The notes under the pieces are model-generated. The model had not been told where the DNA came from. It did no database searches and worked only from the letters and a program-made list of their open reading frames with translations. The position numbers and the translations under genes are program-made. A stretch of DNA of 64,000 bases from Cephalotus follicularis (lineage: Eukaryota > Streptophyta > Magnoliopsida > Oxalidales > Cephalotaceae). The stretch covers positions 1 through 64,000 of the forward strand of contig BDDD01000902.1 of NCBI GenBank assembly GCA_001972305.1. The letters are read 5' to 3'. Positions 37,432 through 48,188 of the stretch are shown one piece after another; positions within the stretch are counted from its first letter, which is position 1; each line of letters begins with the position of its first letter.

Positions 37432-38290
37432 CACTATTAGAAAAAACTATTTTATCAATGGAAATTTTATGTCGGTAATCTTAATTTTCGGTTAGAAACC
37501 TCAATCACCGACAGAATTCCAACACTATTTTTGTGTCAGAAATTTTCGCGTCGGTATCAACGAATATTTTATTTCCGTCAGCAAATTCTGACGGAAATAA
37601 TTCCATTTGTAACTTCTAGACGAAATTCATCCGTTTGCAACTTACAGACGAAAACAATTCCATCAGAAATTAAGTCCTCAACGGAATATTGCCAATGACA
37701 AGATTCCATCTTGGACTTAACTTTCTGATGGAATTTCTGTGGGGAATTTCTTTCTTTTTTTAAATAAAAATCTTGTATTTGATAGTACCAATCTCTTTAA
37801 ATTCAAAAAAAGAATTCATATTATAATCATCCAAATTTCTTAAAAGACAATGTTGCGTGCGTAATCATCCATTCACACAACTCAAAGATCAATATTCACC
37901 GACACAAATTATTCGATCAAAGAAAAATCATTAATCGTTAATCATTATTTAGAGGTGCCATTAACAGTAAAAAATTAATGATGTGCATTCAAACATTAAC
38001 AATCTTAATTCATCAATAGTCAAATATCTACGAACACATACAGTCACCTACGACAGTCAATAGCTGAGTCATGGGATGATGGATCGCTAGCACCAGGCCA
38101 ATCTGAACGCGATGCCATAAAACGTTACATATGTCGTTGAGTCTCCCTCATCTCCCCCATCACTGCCTCCATGCGTCGCCACCTCTGCTGCCTCGCCATC
38201 ATATCATTGGTCTCCTTGTCATATGGGACTCGAGCTCAGCCTCCCTCTGTGTTGCATGACCAGCGGCACGTCTTCTACCGGCAGTGACGG
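37432..38290 (-). mobile_element. Second CACTA element, one end plus transposase remnant
   Basis: At 37432 the sequence CACTATTAGAAAAAAC is a typical CACTA terminus. It is followed by 300 bp rich in tccgtc/gacggaaat words (subterminal repeats). On the minus strand, 38125-38290 reads RAAGHATQREAELESH and, in a neighbouring frame, MMARQQRWRRMEAVMGEMRE followed by a stop. This resembles the glutamine/arginine/methionine-rich C-terminus of plant Ptta/En-Spm (Transposase_24) proteins. The terminus would be the 3' end of the element. At least one frameshift is present, and the other terminus was not found. Confidence 0.6.
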
Positions 38291-38299
38291 GCCCCCCTA

Positions 38300-39250
38300 A
38301 AAGTTTTATGTTGGATCCGTCCGTGTCTACCGGTCTGTCCAACTAGGTCCGACCTCTTCGTCCCTGCCAATCCAGTAACCTGATTCTTTTTCAATGTGTT
38401 GGAATGCTGTATGGACATAAAAACTTGGATCAGATCAAAAACATCTGGCTCAATCGAACTCTCAACCCTAGCACGCTTCTTGTTGATAATTGGTTGGCAT
38501 ATTGTGTTTAATCTGTTAGAACTTTACAGGACATCCTGGTCGATGATCTTGCATGGGACCAAGAAAATTTTGTTATGACGTTTTGTTTGTTTCGATTATG
38601 TTGTTGAAGCTTGACGTGAAAAAGGGCAAAACCTTAGTGGAAGCACACTTAAAAAACAAAAGGAAAATATGAGATTTTTTATTCTCCAGTGAACATACTG
38701 TATAAAGCTTCGAACTCGCGGATATGAGCCACGTGGCCAAACTTCTCATTGATGGAAATTGAGGATTACACGGTGGGCCTGTCTGTTGTAAAGGTTGTTT
38801 GAGAAAATTAATGTTAGAGACAGGCCATTAGATTTCTTTATATATGAGAGTAAATTTTTCTTCCTTGATAAATGTTTCATAGATTATTGGACTCCATAAT
38901 AATCAGGTGCAGGTGATCCGATAATAAAGCAATTATTAAGCGAAATAAAACTTTTTGTGTGTGCCCATGGATCAAAAGAAATTATTTTATATTTTTGATT
39001 TATTTATTTATTATTATTTTTGGATTAAATAAATATTATATTTTTAGTTTATTGTTTTCAGACATAAGTGGTGGGAGTTAATTATCTATTTGAATTCAAA
39101 TCAAACAGTTACTCTTCAACATTCATGTCTGTTGTTGGTTATAAATCACCATTTAACAGAAACTAATATACACCTTTTTTTTTTTCCCTTTTTTTTCTAA
39201 CACAGCCACAATGGAGAAGTTTTCTGAAAAAAAAAACTTAATATTTTGTT
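38300..39250. other. Spacer between CACTA remnant and gag-only element
   Basis: May include more of the second CACTA element (38300-38640). From about 38650 it is AT-rich with poly-T runs near 39175-39200. No gene is supported. Confidence 0.3.
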
Positions 39251-40115
39251 TGATATGGGAAAAAATAATCCTATACCAAGGATGACACGTGTTATCCGCG
39301 GACAAAGCCAAGTGTTCAGGGGTTTTAAAGTTTACATCGATACTGGTCAGAGGAAGCTCATCAAGCCTTGGAAGGAGAAGCAGATAGGGACATCCTCCTC
39401 GGCATCAGTGCCGAGAAACTACCCATTAGTGGTGTTGTAGAATCCACCCTCCTCGGCATAAGTGCCGAGGACCTCCTTTGCAACATCAGTGCCGAGGACC
39501 TAGCCAATGGGCTCCTCCTCAACTGCACTGTAGAAGATCTCTTCCTCGGCAGCTTGGCAGATGACCTAATGCTTCAGGCGACAGCCTTTGAAGAATCTTT
39601 TTAAGTTGAAGACCTCGAAGTGGATAAATAAAAGAGAATCTATCTCTCCTCGTCCTCGGCAGAACAAGAACATAAAATCACCCTACTTTCCAGGGATTCA
39701 CCTATTCCAAATATGGAAGATGAGATATAATAAACTACCTACAAGGAAAGTAACGACAAATCAGATGGAGATAAGGGAAATCCCGAGATCCTCGGCATTT
39801 CCTTAGGGGACAGCTATCACCTCCGTATTTCACGCTCAAACAGTTACAAACCAGCACTATAAATACAAGAATCAAAGACATATCTCAGGTTAGCCATTTT
39901 TACATTTGAAAGAACCTTGTTTTCTCTGTGCAAAGCCTAATTTGAGCGTCGGAGTATCCCCGGGAGAACAACCTCCTGGACCTTCAACGAGTTTGCTACT
40001 TTGTGCAGGGATAATTATCATCATCCTTCATCTCAGAGCATCGGACAGCGTTTCCCTAAACAAATCAAGCCCTTACACGCAGGGTACTGTTGAGGAAAGG
40101 ATTTTTGCATCAACA
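39251..40115 (+). repeat. 5' LTR of younger gag-only element
   Basis: 865 bp, TG...CA. It includes a series of short hairpin-forming words of the type cctcggcatcagtgccgagg (about 39400-39505) and a TATA-like ctataaataca near 39855. It is followed at once by the primer-binding-site-like sequence at 40116-40135. Confidence 0.9.
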
Positions 40116-40159
40116 GTTAGCGCCGTCTGTGGGAAACGCAGCGAAAAGTCATTAACAAT

Positions 40160-41974
40160 CATGCCTCTGAGAAAGAACAACAGCCAGCTTGGAGCCACAG
40201 GCAGTCAACAACAGGAGATCACACATCCTCTCCCAGAAGCAGTTCAAGTTGTGGCCCAAGAGCAAGCTCCCGTCACAGGGGAGCAGTTCCATCAGTTGAT
40301 CCAGGGGATGGAGCACCTCACTGACTTGTTGGTTACTAGTTTAGCCAACCGACAACACGTCGGACCTGCTCTACCAGTAGTCCGAGGAGCATCCGACCCA
40401 AGCAGACCAATGGTGGAGACAGGACACCCCGAGGTGTCAGGCGAAACCAACCAAGGGGGGAAAGACACCCTCCAAGGTGGTCGGAGGTTCAAACACCTCT
40501 GGGAGTTGAGCTAAGGTGAAACCCGCCGAGGGGAAATAGGCGTCCCCCAAGGCGGTCAGAGGATAATATTCCCATGGGGAGGAGACCTGAGATTAATACA
40601 TCTCAGAGGGCAGAGTCCTCAGCTGTCCGGGATCAGCCCAACGATCCTAGGAGGGCGCGCCCTGAACACCAGGCCATGGATGTGGATCATCGGGAGGAAG
40701 CCAGAGGAGTAGAGGAGGCACCAGTGCGCTCCAATGCTCCACACAAAGCTGGTATGGCACAAGGAAGCAGGATCGACCCGCCAGCCACAGTAGCTGGAGG
40801 GTCACATGTTTCTAACAAGGCTAGGAACATAGAGGATGTGGAGCAAGCAATGAACAGAAAGCTTGCTGAGTTGGAAAGAAGGTTCCGAGGAGCAGAACAG
40901 CACAGGGGACATATGTCCGAGGTGCGCAACATCAGCGCCCACCCCTTCACACCCGAGATCATTGCAGAGCGTGTTCCCAGCGGGTTTCGGTTCCCAAGCC
41001 TTGACAAATATGACGGGTCCACGGACCCCATCCAACATGTGCGCTCTTACATCCAAGCCATGTGGATGTACCAAGCCTCGGACGCAACACTTTGCCGAGG
41101 ATTCCCAGTGACCTTAACTGGAGCTGCACAGTCGTGGTATTTCACCTTGACAGAGGATTCGGTGGAGAACTTCGATCAGTTTACAGAACTGTTCGTGACC
41201 AAGTTCCTTAACAGCACCACGCAGAGGAGAAACTCTACCCACCTAATCAACGTGGTGCAGGGTAAAGATGAGTCACTGAGAGATTACCTCACCAGATTCA
41301 ACAGGAAATCTCTCACAGTGAAAGACCTGGAGCCATCCTTCGCACTAGCAGCTTTGAACAGCGGATTGAGAAGCAACTCATCCTTCACCTTCTCTCTTTT
41401 GAAGAGACCCGCGATGGATATGGCAGATCTGCTGAGGAGAGCAGAGAGATATGCCAATGCCGAGGAAGAGATGGCAGCCAGGAAACAAAAGACACCCTGG
41501 TCAGGCCATCAGGAGGAGAAAGGGGAGCATTCACGAAATGCTCCCGAGAAGAAAGAGAAGAGGAAAGAGAGGTCGGAATTGTCCAGGAAAGACCTCAGAC
41601 ATAAACTCTCCAGACGAGAGAGCTCGTTTGGGAGAGGGGGACCTATACCATCCTACAACAACTATGCCCCTCTCCTGGACACACGCACCAGAATACTTGC
41701 AGTGGAGAAGGACAATGTCCCTTTCCAGTGGCCTGAGAAGTTGAGGTCTCCAGCGGAGAAGAGGGACGTAGACAAATTTTTCCGGTACCATCGTGACCAC
41801 GGTCATGATACAGATGAGTGCAGACACTTAAGAAATCAGATTGAGGACCTGATTCGCAGAGGTCATCTTAGGAAGTATGTTAACAGAGATGCCCTAGAAG
41901 GAAGAATAGAACATAGAGAAGAAGCACCTCAACCAGCAGAAGATCAGCAGCATCCCAGAGGACTAATCCACTAA
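40160..41974 (+). pseudogene. Gag region of younger gag-only element
   Basis: The core reads as a retrotransposon gag (capsid-like) domain, with YDGSTDPIQHVRSYIQAMW near 41008 onward, GAAQSWYFTL, LRDYLTRFN and ADLLRRAERY. Its C-terminal zinc-knuckle-like H-G-H-D-T-D-E-C is followed by LRNQIEDLIRRGHLRKYV. The long open part is 40574-41974. It is 60-70% similar by eye to the gag of the element at 52693-56366. The family is Ty3/gypsy, Tat-like. Such a product could only be mobilised by a relative supplying pol. Treated as a fossil with few breaks. Confidence 0.8.
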
Positions 41975-41999
41975 TAGTGGAGAAAGTCTTGAAAACTAG

Positions 42000-42800
42000 A
42001 TGGCATGGTGCCATGACCAGACTATCGGGCAGAAGAAAATTACCTCTTGCCAGAGAACATTCAAACCCTAAACTCTGGAGGGCAGGGAGATTGCCAGAGC
42101 TTGGAATGCCGAGCATCTGAGGAAATAGTACTGAATAAACTTGAATTTTTCAAAATTTGTGTTCAATATCATAGTTCCAAGTTTGTAAGGGACCAGAGGC
42201 CCAATGCTCATGTCCTTAAACCTCTGAACAACTGCCAGTCAACCCCTTTAGCAGAGAACAAATGCCAGCCGAGGTCTCAAACAAACCAAGGGTAAACAAG
42301 ACTCCTTAAGAGGAGCAATCAATATTCCTTCCAAGGAGCCAACAACACTCCTTCCGAGAAGCACCCAAAACCATACGTGCAAAAGACTCCCTCCGAGGAG
42401 CATATCTATACACACTAACAAAGACTTCTTTCGAGGAGCACACCAAAAGACTTCCAAGGAAGCACTAAGACTCCCCAGAGAGCAAACACTGGTCGACAAC
42501 ACCATAGGAACTTGACCAACTAGACCTAAAATCGTGTCTTGAAAGGCGAATCCATGGGAACTCGCAACTATCAAGCTCATCGGACTGAGCACTTTAATAC
42601 AAGTGTCCCTATGCGGACTGCAAGCTTAGCCGGCCTGTCCCAAAACCTAATGGGTCAGACGATACCCTGCTCGGCAAACCCATAGGAACTTGTCTGAGCA
42701 GACCAAGGCCTTAGTCTACGAACACAGAAGAACTCGTAAAGACTAAGTCAAAATTACTCAAGCATTTTTGAAATAAAGTGTCCTACGATGACTATTAAGC
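42000..42800. repeat. Non-coding block with dyads between gag and antisense unit
   Basis: At 42300-42480 there are degenerate repeats of ctccgaggagca-like words, each a small inverted repeat. At 42500-42760 are phrases such as cttgaaaggcga, catgggaactcgcaac and aaacccataggaacttg. The same phrases occur in the same order in the other gag-only element (55013-55672). The block is therefore a conserved structural part of this element family and not random spacer. Confidence 0.6.
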
Positions 42801-42814
42801 CTAAGTGTTTACTT

Positions 42815-43072
42815 CTATGAGAAGTCAGAGATCCAAGTAAAGACAAAATTCCTAAGGGAATTGTAAACATACATATATATATGCAGAGTGCTAACACCAA
42901 AGCAATCCGAAGCTGGGGTGTCAACCTCGGCGATGGGGGCTGCAGGGTCACCCACCGCAGCCCCTAGGCTGCCTTCAGAGGAGAGGGGACTTTCGGCAGT
43001 GGGAACCACCATGGCCAGGGGTTCGACTTCTAAGGGAGGAGATGACCTAGCAGTCTGCTTAGTTCTGGCCAT
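42815..43072 (-). CDS. Antisense ORF with histone H3-like N-terminus
   Basis: Starting at the ATG at 43072, an 85-codon frame begins MARTKQTARSSPPLEVE. The first nine residues equal those of histone H3 (MARTKQTARKS). They are followed by a proline/alanine/acid-rich, low-complexity tail (about residues 12-60) and then poorly coding-like residues, where the real frame may be spliced or eroded. The ORF lies on the strand opposite to gag, between gag and the 3' LTR, the place where Tat-lineage plant retroelements are known to carry extra, sometimes antisense ORFs. It has its own TATA box and a leader intron. K4 and R2/R8 equivalents are kept, and the K9 position is serine. Its function is unknown; mimicry of the H3 tail is an inference. 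Confidence 0.6.
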   Translation of the reverse strand: MARTKQTARSSPPLEVEPLAMVVPTAESPLSSEGSLGAAVGDPAAPIAEVDTPASDCFGVSTLHIYMYVYNSLRNFVFTWISDFS

Positions 43073-43150
43073 CTATGTCAGACGAAAAAATAAGAAACTA
43101 GAGAAATCCTAGATTGAACCTAGAACAATAAGAAGACTGTGGCAACTTAC
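43073..43150 (-). other. Putative 78-nt leader intron of the antisense unit
   Basis: Read on the minus strand, a strong donor GTAAGT (43145-43150) and a pyrimidine-rich stretch ending in ...GACATAG (43073-43079) bound a 78-nt intron. It is placed so that the ATG of the H3-like ORF is the first codon of the next exon. A leader intron directly before the start codon is common in highly expressed plant genes. Confidence 0.5.
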
Positions 43151-43278
43151 CAAAGATCTGGACGAAAGAATGGCAGGAAAATGAAGATTTGAAGGCACTG
43201 TAAATCTCAGTAGCTCTCAACAACAAAACGGAGATTAAAGATTGAAAGGGTAAAAGGTTCTCTTTGAGAAAAAGATAT

Positions 43279-43287
43279 CCTTTTATA
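43279..43287 (-). promoter_or_regulatory. TATA box of antisense unit
   Basis: TATAAAAGG on the minus strand, about 130 bp ahead of the putative leader donor, consistent with transcription starting near 43250. A G-box-like CCACGTG lies further upstream near 43400. No transcript evidence is available here. Confidence 0.5.
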
Positions 43288-43692
43288 GACTCGTAGCTCG
43301 GATCCTGACCCTCCACATCGCACAGATCCAACGACTGAGGAATGAACGGTCAAATCAGACGCGTGAGACGAAGAGACAGAGGCGGGAAACGCACTGTTTA
43401 TGCCACGTGTAAAACGTGTTCAATACACAACTTAAATGCAAATGATTTGGGCTCGCGACACGAGGCCCGTTAGCAGAAATAGGTCCAAACAGAAGGCAAG
43501 CTACAATCCTCTGCTAAGGCGAGCTCAGTTTTTGTCAGAGGATCACCAAAAACTACACCTTCAAACCATAGCTCTTTCGCACGTGGAAAAGCATATGAAA
43601 AGTTTCCCGGAGGAGTTCAGCCCGAGTCACGACTCCCAGCTCTGTTCCTCCTCCTCTGACCACGGTCAGAGAAGAAGGACCAGTGGGGCATA

Positions 43693-44557
43693 TGAAATGG
43701 GGGAAAATAATCATATACCAAGGATGACACGTGTCCTCCGCGGACATAACCAAGTGTCCAGGGGCTTTAAAGTTTACATCGATACTGGTCAGAGGAGGCT
43801 TATCAAGCCCTGAAGGAGAAGCAGATGGGAACATCCTTCTCGGCATCAGTGTCGATGAACTACCCATTAGTGGTGTTGTAGAATCCACCTTCCTTGGCAT
43901 AACTGCCGAGGACCTCATTTCCAACATCAGTGCCGAGGACCTAGCCAATGGGCTCCTCCTCAACTGCACTGTAGAAGATCTCTTCCTCGACAGCTTGGCA
44001 GATGACCTAATGCTTCAGGCGACAGCCTTTGAAGAAGCTTTTTAAGTTGAAGACCTCGTAGTGGATAAATAACAAGAGAATCTATCTCTCCTCATCCTCG
44101 GCAGGACAAGATCATAAAATCAGCCTACTTTTCAGGGATTCACCTCTTCCAAATATGGAAGATGAGATATAATAAACTACCTACAAGGAAAGTAGCGACA
44201 AATCAGGTGGAGATAAGGGAAACTCCGAGATCCTCGGCATTTCCTTAGGGGACAGCTATCACTTCCGTATTTCACGCTCAAACAGTTACAAACCAGCACT
44301 ATAAATACAAGAATCAAAGACATATCTCAGGTCAACCATTTTTACATTTGAAAGAACCTTGTTTTCTCTGTGCAAAGCCTAATTTGAGCGTCGGAGTGTC
44401 CCCGGGAGAACAACCTCCTGGACCTTCAACGAGTTTGCTACTTTGTGCAGGGATAATCATCATCATCCTTCATCTCGGAGCATCGGATAGCGTTTTTCTA
44501 AACAAATCAAGTCCTTATACGCAGAGTACTGTTGAGAGAAGGATTTTTGCATTAACA
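43693..44557 (+). repeat. 3' LTR of younger gag-only element
   Basis: 865 bp, the partner of 39251-40115, with about 52 hand-counted substitutions and two single-base length differences. It is preceded by the purine-rich tract and followed by the ttatt target duplication. Confidence 0.9.
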
Positions 44558-44562
44558 TTATT

Positions 44563-46424
44563 AAATGCTGTATTTTAAGAGACTTGATGTATATTAGAGA
44601 ATTATTTGTGGAAACCAATTAATAAACTATTCGAATTGGACAAGTAAATTCTTAAGGAAAATAGTTCACACCTCAAATCAAATCTGATTTACACTATCAA
44701 ATCACATGCATAGTCACGGGAGTAAGACCAGCTACCGGAAGATGTCTAATTGAACCAGAATGATGAATAGTAGTAAAAAAGTAAGTAGTTTGTGAGTTGT
44801 GACCCAGTGAAAGTGAAATCTTAGAAGTAACTGAAAAATTCAAACAAAAAGGATAACTTAATCTGACGTGTGAGTCCATGTGATGGCCATTCTTGGGGAC
44901 TACAGGTGCCCAACCTCAAGTGCTACTTTTGGTAATGGTGTATGTAACTCCGTGAGGGCATTCATTTGGGGCATGTGACTGACTGGTCTGACTCTATGCT
45001 ATGCACTAGCTATAAAGGTATTTTTCCTATTACTTAAAAAAGAATATCGAAACTGCTAATTAGGAAACATATGAAACAAACAAATGCAAAAAAACGTCCG
45101 TAGAAAGTAAAATTAATTGCTAACGTAAAGGGGTGAAAATAATTCATTAGAAGACAAATCAAGTTTGAAGAATAATAGGGTCAGTAAAATTTTCATCCAT
45201 AAAAAGCTTGTTTCATTCAAACATGTGTCATTGTGTGCTTACTTCATCTATATTCCTCAAAGGCAAGAGGAAGGAAAAAATTGGTTCGCTTTGGGCGTCC
45301 TACAAAATTCAGTTTTACCCTGCATATATGGATTGGGTTTATGGTCTTTTTGCTGGGGCCAAATAGAGGGCTCTTGATAAACCCACTTTAATGGCCTAAT
45401 GGCTTAGTTTGCGTGTTTTGACTTAAGGTTGGGAGGATAAGCTGCTCTCACTTTGCATTGGTATGAGGACCCAATATTTTGATTATTATTTAGCTCCAAG
45501 ACATATACTCTTCGTATTCATTGATTTGCTATATTTATATATTGACGCATTGAAATCGTATGGACTGTATAAAACTTTTCAAAAATTTCATGAGAAATAA
45601 TGCTATTTTAATACTTGTCATAATGTGGCTATATCACGTGAAAAGATTATTCCACATTAATGTCGAGATAACTGGGCATTAATCGATGCCAACTCCCTAT
45701 ATTGAGACTCGAGAGAACCGGATTCCTCCTTTGAAGGTATAAATGTCATTATGAGTGCCTTAATGATATTGCAGTACCTCAATCGTATAAACTATATGGT
45801 GGGTGTTTTAGGGAAAACGAAGGTACGATAGGATTCTGACAAAGAGAAGGGAAAGTAAATAATGAAGACTTTTGAAAAGTATTCCCAGTCATTTTAGATG
45901 CAATAATAGCCCAAAGATTCCACAATTCAGAGGAAGAGACCAGCTGTCAATCAGAAACAAAGTATCTAAGCAGTGTTCGGGATTCAGATCAGAAGTACTG
46001 TAAACAACTAAACAAGTCCTCCAATAAAATATCCAATTTGAACAAAACATGGGCAAGAAGACAATTCATTAACAACCTTACAACATTCACCAGGAGTGCC
46101 ACAACATCCCACAAGCATCCCACATCTCAAAGGATAATGTGGACCCATTACCATTTATCCCCTTTGCATTCACTCACTTGTCGAGTTAAGCAAAGCTTGA
46201 TAGTGCATCAATCACCTTTGATCAAAGGGTCCCAGAAGCTTCACTCTGTCCAGCAACCACTTGGCTCCCAGTGCATTAGTAGAATTGATAGCCATAGAAC
46301 CCAGCAAGCACACATTTAATCAGGCTCATATATGATCTCCACAACCACTAATGCCTTAAAATCCCCACTGCTTTCCGCTTTCAACGTTTTTTTCACCATC
46401 CTCAGAACATATCATTTTTTTGCC
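44563..46424. other. Spacer and upstream region of the dynein light chain locus
   Basis: No gene is seen. The part 45850-46400 is less AT-rich and may hold promoter, leader or an upstream exon of the plus-strand light chain locus. The 93-codon frame at 46038-46319 has no recognisable domain. Confidence 0.3.
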
Positions 46425-46910
46425 ATGTTAAAAAGCACTTGTCGGTGAGACTGACATGCCTCCAAAGATGCCGCAGGATGCAATTCACACCGCTGCAAAG
46501 GCACTATATTTCTTTGAAGCTACCAAGTCAACTGATATAGCCAAATTTATAAAGGAGGTGGTCTCCCAAACTCATACCATGCTGATACTCAATATTCAGT
46601 TCTCATATAGAACCTGTTATATCATAAATTCATAATGCAGAATTTTGACAGGGCAAACGGATCTGGATGGCAATGCATTGTGGGGACAGATTTTGGTTCA
46701 TTTGTAACCCACTTCCATGGCTGCTTCATCCACTTCTGCATCGACAACCTTGCAATCTTGCTTTTCAGGGTTGCGGTAAATCAAGCACATGAAGCTCACT
46801 TGTTCCCAACTTTGAAGACTCTTAACTGTATAAAGCTTTGTTTTAGCTATTATCAAATTTTGGCTTTTTTCTTTTTCCTGGATTTTCTGTATCAAATAAA
46901 CAGTGATTGA
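46425..46910 (+). pseudogene. LC8-type dynein light chain gene, probably damaged at start
   Basis: Two blocks, 46441-46557 and 46641-46910, read as a plant LC8-family dynein light chain: VGETDMPPKMPQDAIHTAAK, then ATKSTDIAKFIKE, an 83-nt GT-AG intron in phase 0, then NFDRANGSGWQCIVGTDFGS and HFHGCFIHFCIDNLAILLFR. LC8 proteins are small dimeric hub proteins; land plants keep them without axonemal dynein. The expected start (family form MLEGKAVVGETDMP) can be traced to the ATG at 46425, but about five bases are missing just after it and the frame is lost. Either translation starts at the internal ATG at 46453, an upstream exon is used, or the copy is dead. The C-terminus runs about 45 residues past the usual LLF(R/K) end (HEAHLFPTLKTLN), a tail seen in some plant members. 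It converges on the auxin-receptor gene. Confidence 0.65.
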
Positions 46911-47435
46911 AGAACTATAAGGTTCATATCATTCAGCTGTTTCATCCCCAGCATCTGTGTAGGTAAATTTCCTCTGCGAAACCTTCGAGGCCGGACAAAT
47001 AAAGTTTATGACTAGAGGAATAAAAAAAATGTAACCATGGAACACAACAATATATGTAGGAGAATCTAGCAAATGATAGCTTTATTAAATATTTAATGTC
47101 ATAGAAAAATTTAAAAGTTATAGAACATTGGTATGAAGATAAACAACAGTACAGTCAAAGTCAAGCACCTACATATCAATGTGCATCCTGTAACTTACAG
47201 TGAGGATTCACAGCAATATTTACCAGGTGACATATTTTGCATAACCTGGCTGCATTTAAATCTAAACTAATGGAGACCCACTATTCCATGTCTCAATTTG
47301 ATCAGATGGAATGAAATAACCATGTCATGCCAATCCAGTTATGAAGTGGACTTGTTAAAAAATTACAGGCACTCCTGTGTGGCTGTGTGTGTTATCAGAG
47401 AGAGATGAGAGAGGTTACCAAGAATTTTGTTGGCT

Positions 47436-48188
47436 CTACAGAGTGAGCACGGAAGGTGGGGCATCCGTTCTTGGACCTGCAAGAGAACGGTAGACATAAA
47501 CTTTATAGGCATGACTGTCATCCCTCAGATCATCCTTCATAACCTCCACATTCAACCTGGGCATCTTCCTTGCCAAGTGCCTACAGCCATTCATTGTCAC
47601 CTTACAGGATGACATCCAGAGTGACCTCATAGACTCGTACTTCTCCAAACCCGAGAGCAGAGCTGCATTCCCAAATGGGCAATCCCTTATCTCAAGTTTC
47701 CTCAACTTTGGACAACCACCCAGTACACACTGCATCCCCCAATCACTGCTGCCAGCAAAAGCCACTGATAGGGTTTCCAGGTTTTTAGCATACTTTCCAA
47801 TATACTCAAATGTCAAGTCGCTCAGGAGACCAGAAACCGAGAGCCTCTGGAGTTTAGTGCAAGTTTTTACCACTGAACCAAAAGCCTCATCCATTGGCTC
47901 ATTAGTCAGGTAATCTGGTTGGCCTGGGTTCATTATGCAGAGACGAAAGTGGGTGAAATCTGGACAATTCTGCACAATGGTTGCTACAGCAGCATTAGTC
48001 ATTTGCCGGCAAAAGAAGAGAACATAGTGGAGTCTCCGGCAACCATAGGATACAGCGACAAAACCAGCTTCAGTCACCCCATGGATATCTTCATCAAATG
48101 GATCAGCAGGAAAAACACGGAGTTCCTCAAGCAAAGGACAATTTGCTCCAATAGACTCCAGGCCTTTATCTTCCACTGTGTCCATGAC
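47436..48188 (-). CDS. AFB-like gene, exon 3 (residues 336-585)
   Basis: Starts VMDTVEDKG after the acceptor ttgttgcAG and ends VLTL then TAG. It holds the C-terminal leucine-rich repeats, including FRLCIMNPGQPDYL (R417, auxin pocket), LQRLSVSGLLSDL (R450, S452) and IRDCPFGNAALLSGLEKY. The segment 47615-47636 is the position of the miR393 target site in TIR1/AFB2/AFB3 genes; here it does not match well. Confidence 0.93.
   Translation of the reverse strand, partial: VMDTVEDKGLESIGANCPLLEELRVFPADPFDEDIHGVTEAGFVAVSYGCRRLHYVLFFCRQMTNAAVATIVQNCPDFTHFRLCIMNPGQPDYLTNEPMDEAFGSVVKTCTKLQRLSVSGLLSDLTFEYIGKYAKNLETLSVAFAGSSDWGMQCVLGGCPKLRKLEIRDCPFGNAALLSGLEKYESMRSLWMSSCKVTMNGCRHLARKMPRLNVEVMKDDLRDDSHAYKVYVYRSLAGPRTDAPPSVLTL

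Larger units (their letters stand above)
39251..44557 (+). mobile_element. Gag-only LTR retroelement (TR-GAG type), younger copy
   Basis: Two 865-bp LTRs (39251-40115, 43693-44557) start TGA and end ACA. They are flanked by ttgtt (39246-39250) and ttatt (44558-44562), a 5-bp duplication with one change. A primer-binding-site-like sequence (gcgccgtctgtggg) follows the 5' LTR, and a purine-rich tract (gaccagtggggcata) precedes the 3' LTR. The interior holds gag of the Ty3/gypsy Tat/Athila-like kind but no protease, reverse transcriptase, RNase H or integrase. This is the structure described as TR-GAG. By hand count the LTRs differ at about 52 of 865 positions (about 6%), suggesting a few million years at usual plant rates. 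Structurally near complete, with a few breaks in the gag region. Confidence 0.88.

Noticed and set aside
38625-38645. ccttagtgg as the right terminus of the second CACTA element
   Set aside because: Its inverse CACTAAGG does not continue into similarity with CACTATTAGAAAAAAC, and the flanking triplets do not match.
39906-40514. ORF beginning inside the 5' LTR and running into the gag region
   Set aside because: Its first part is LTR sequence that also opens a frame in the 3' LTR (44348-44578). It is a by-product of LTR composition and not a separate gene.
46038-46319. 93-codon ORF upstream of the dynein light chain
   Set aside because: No domain, low-complexity composition, and not in a splice arrangement that joins the light chain frame.
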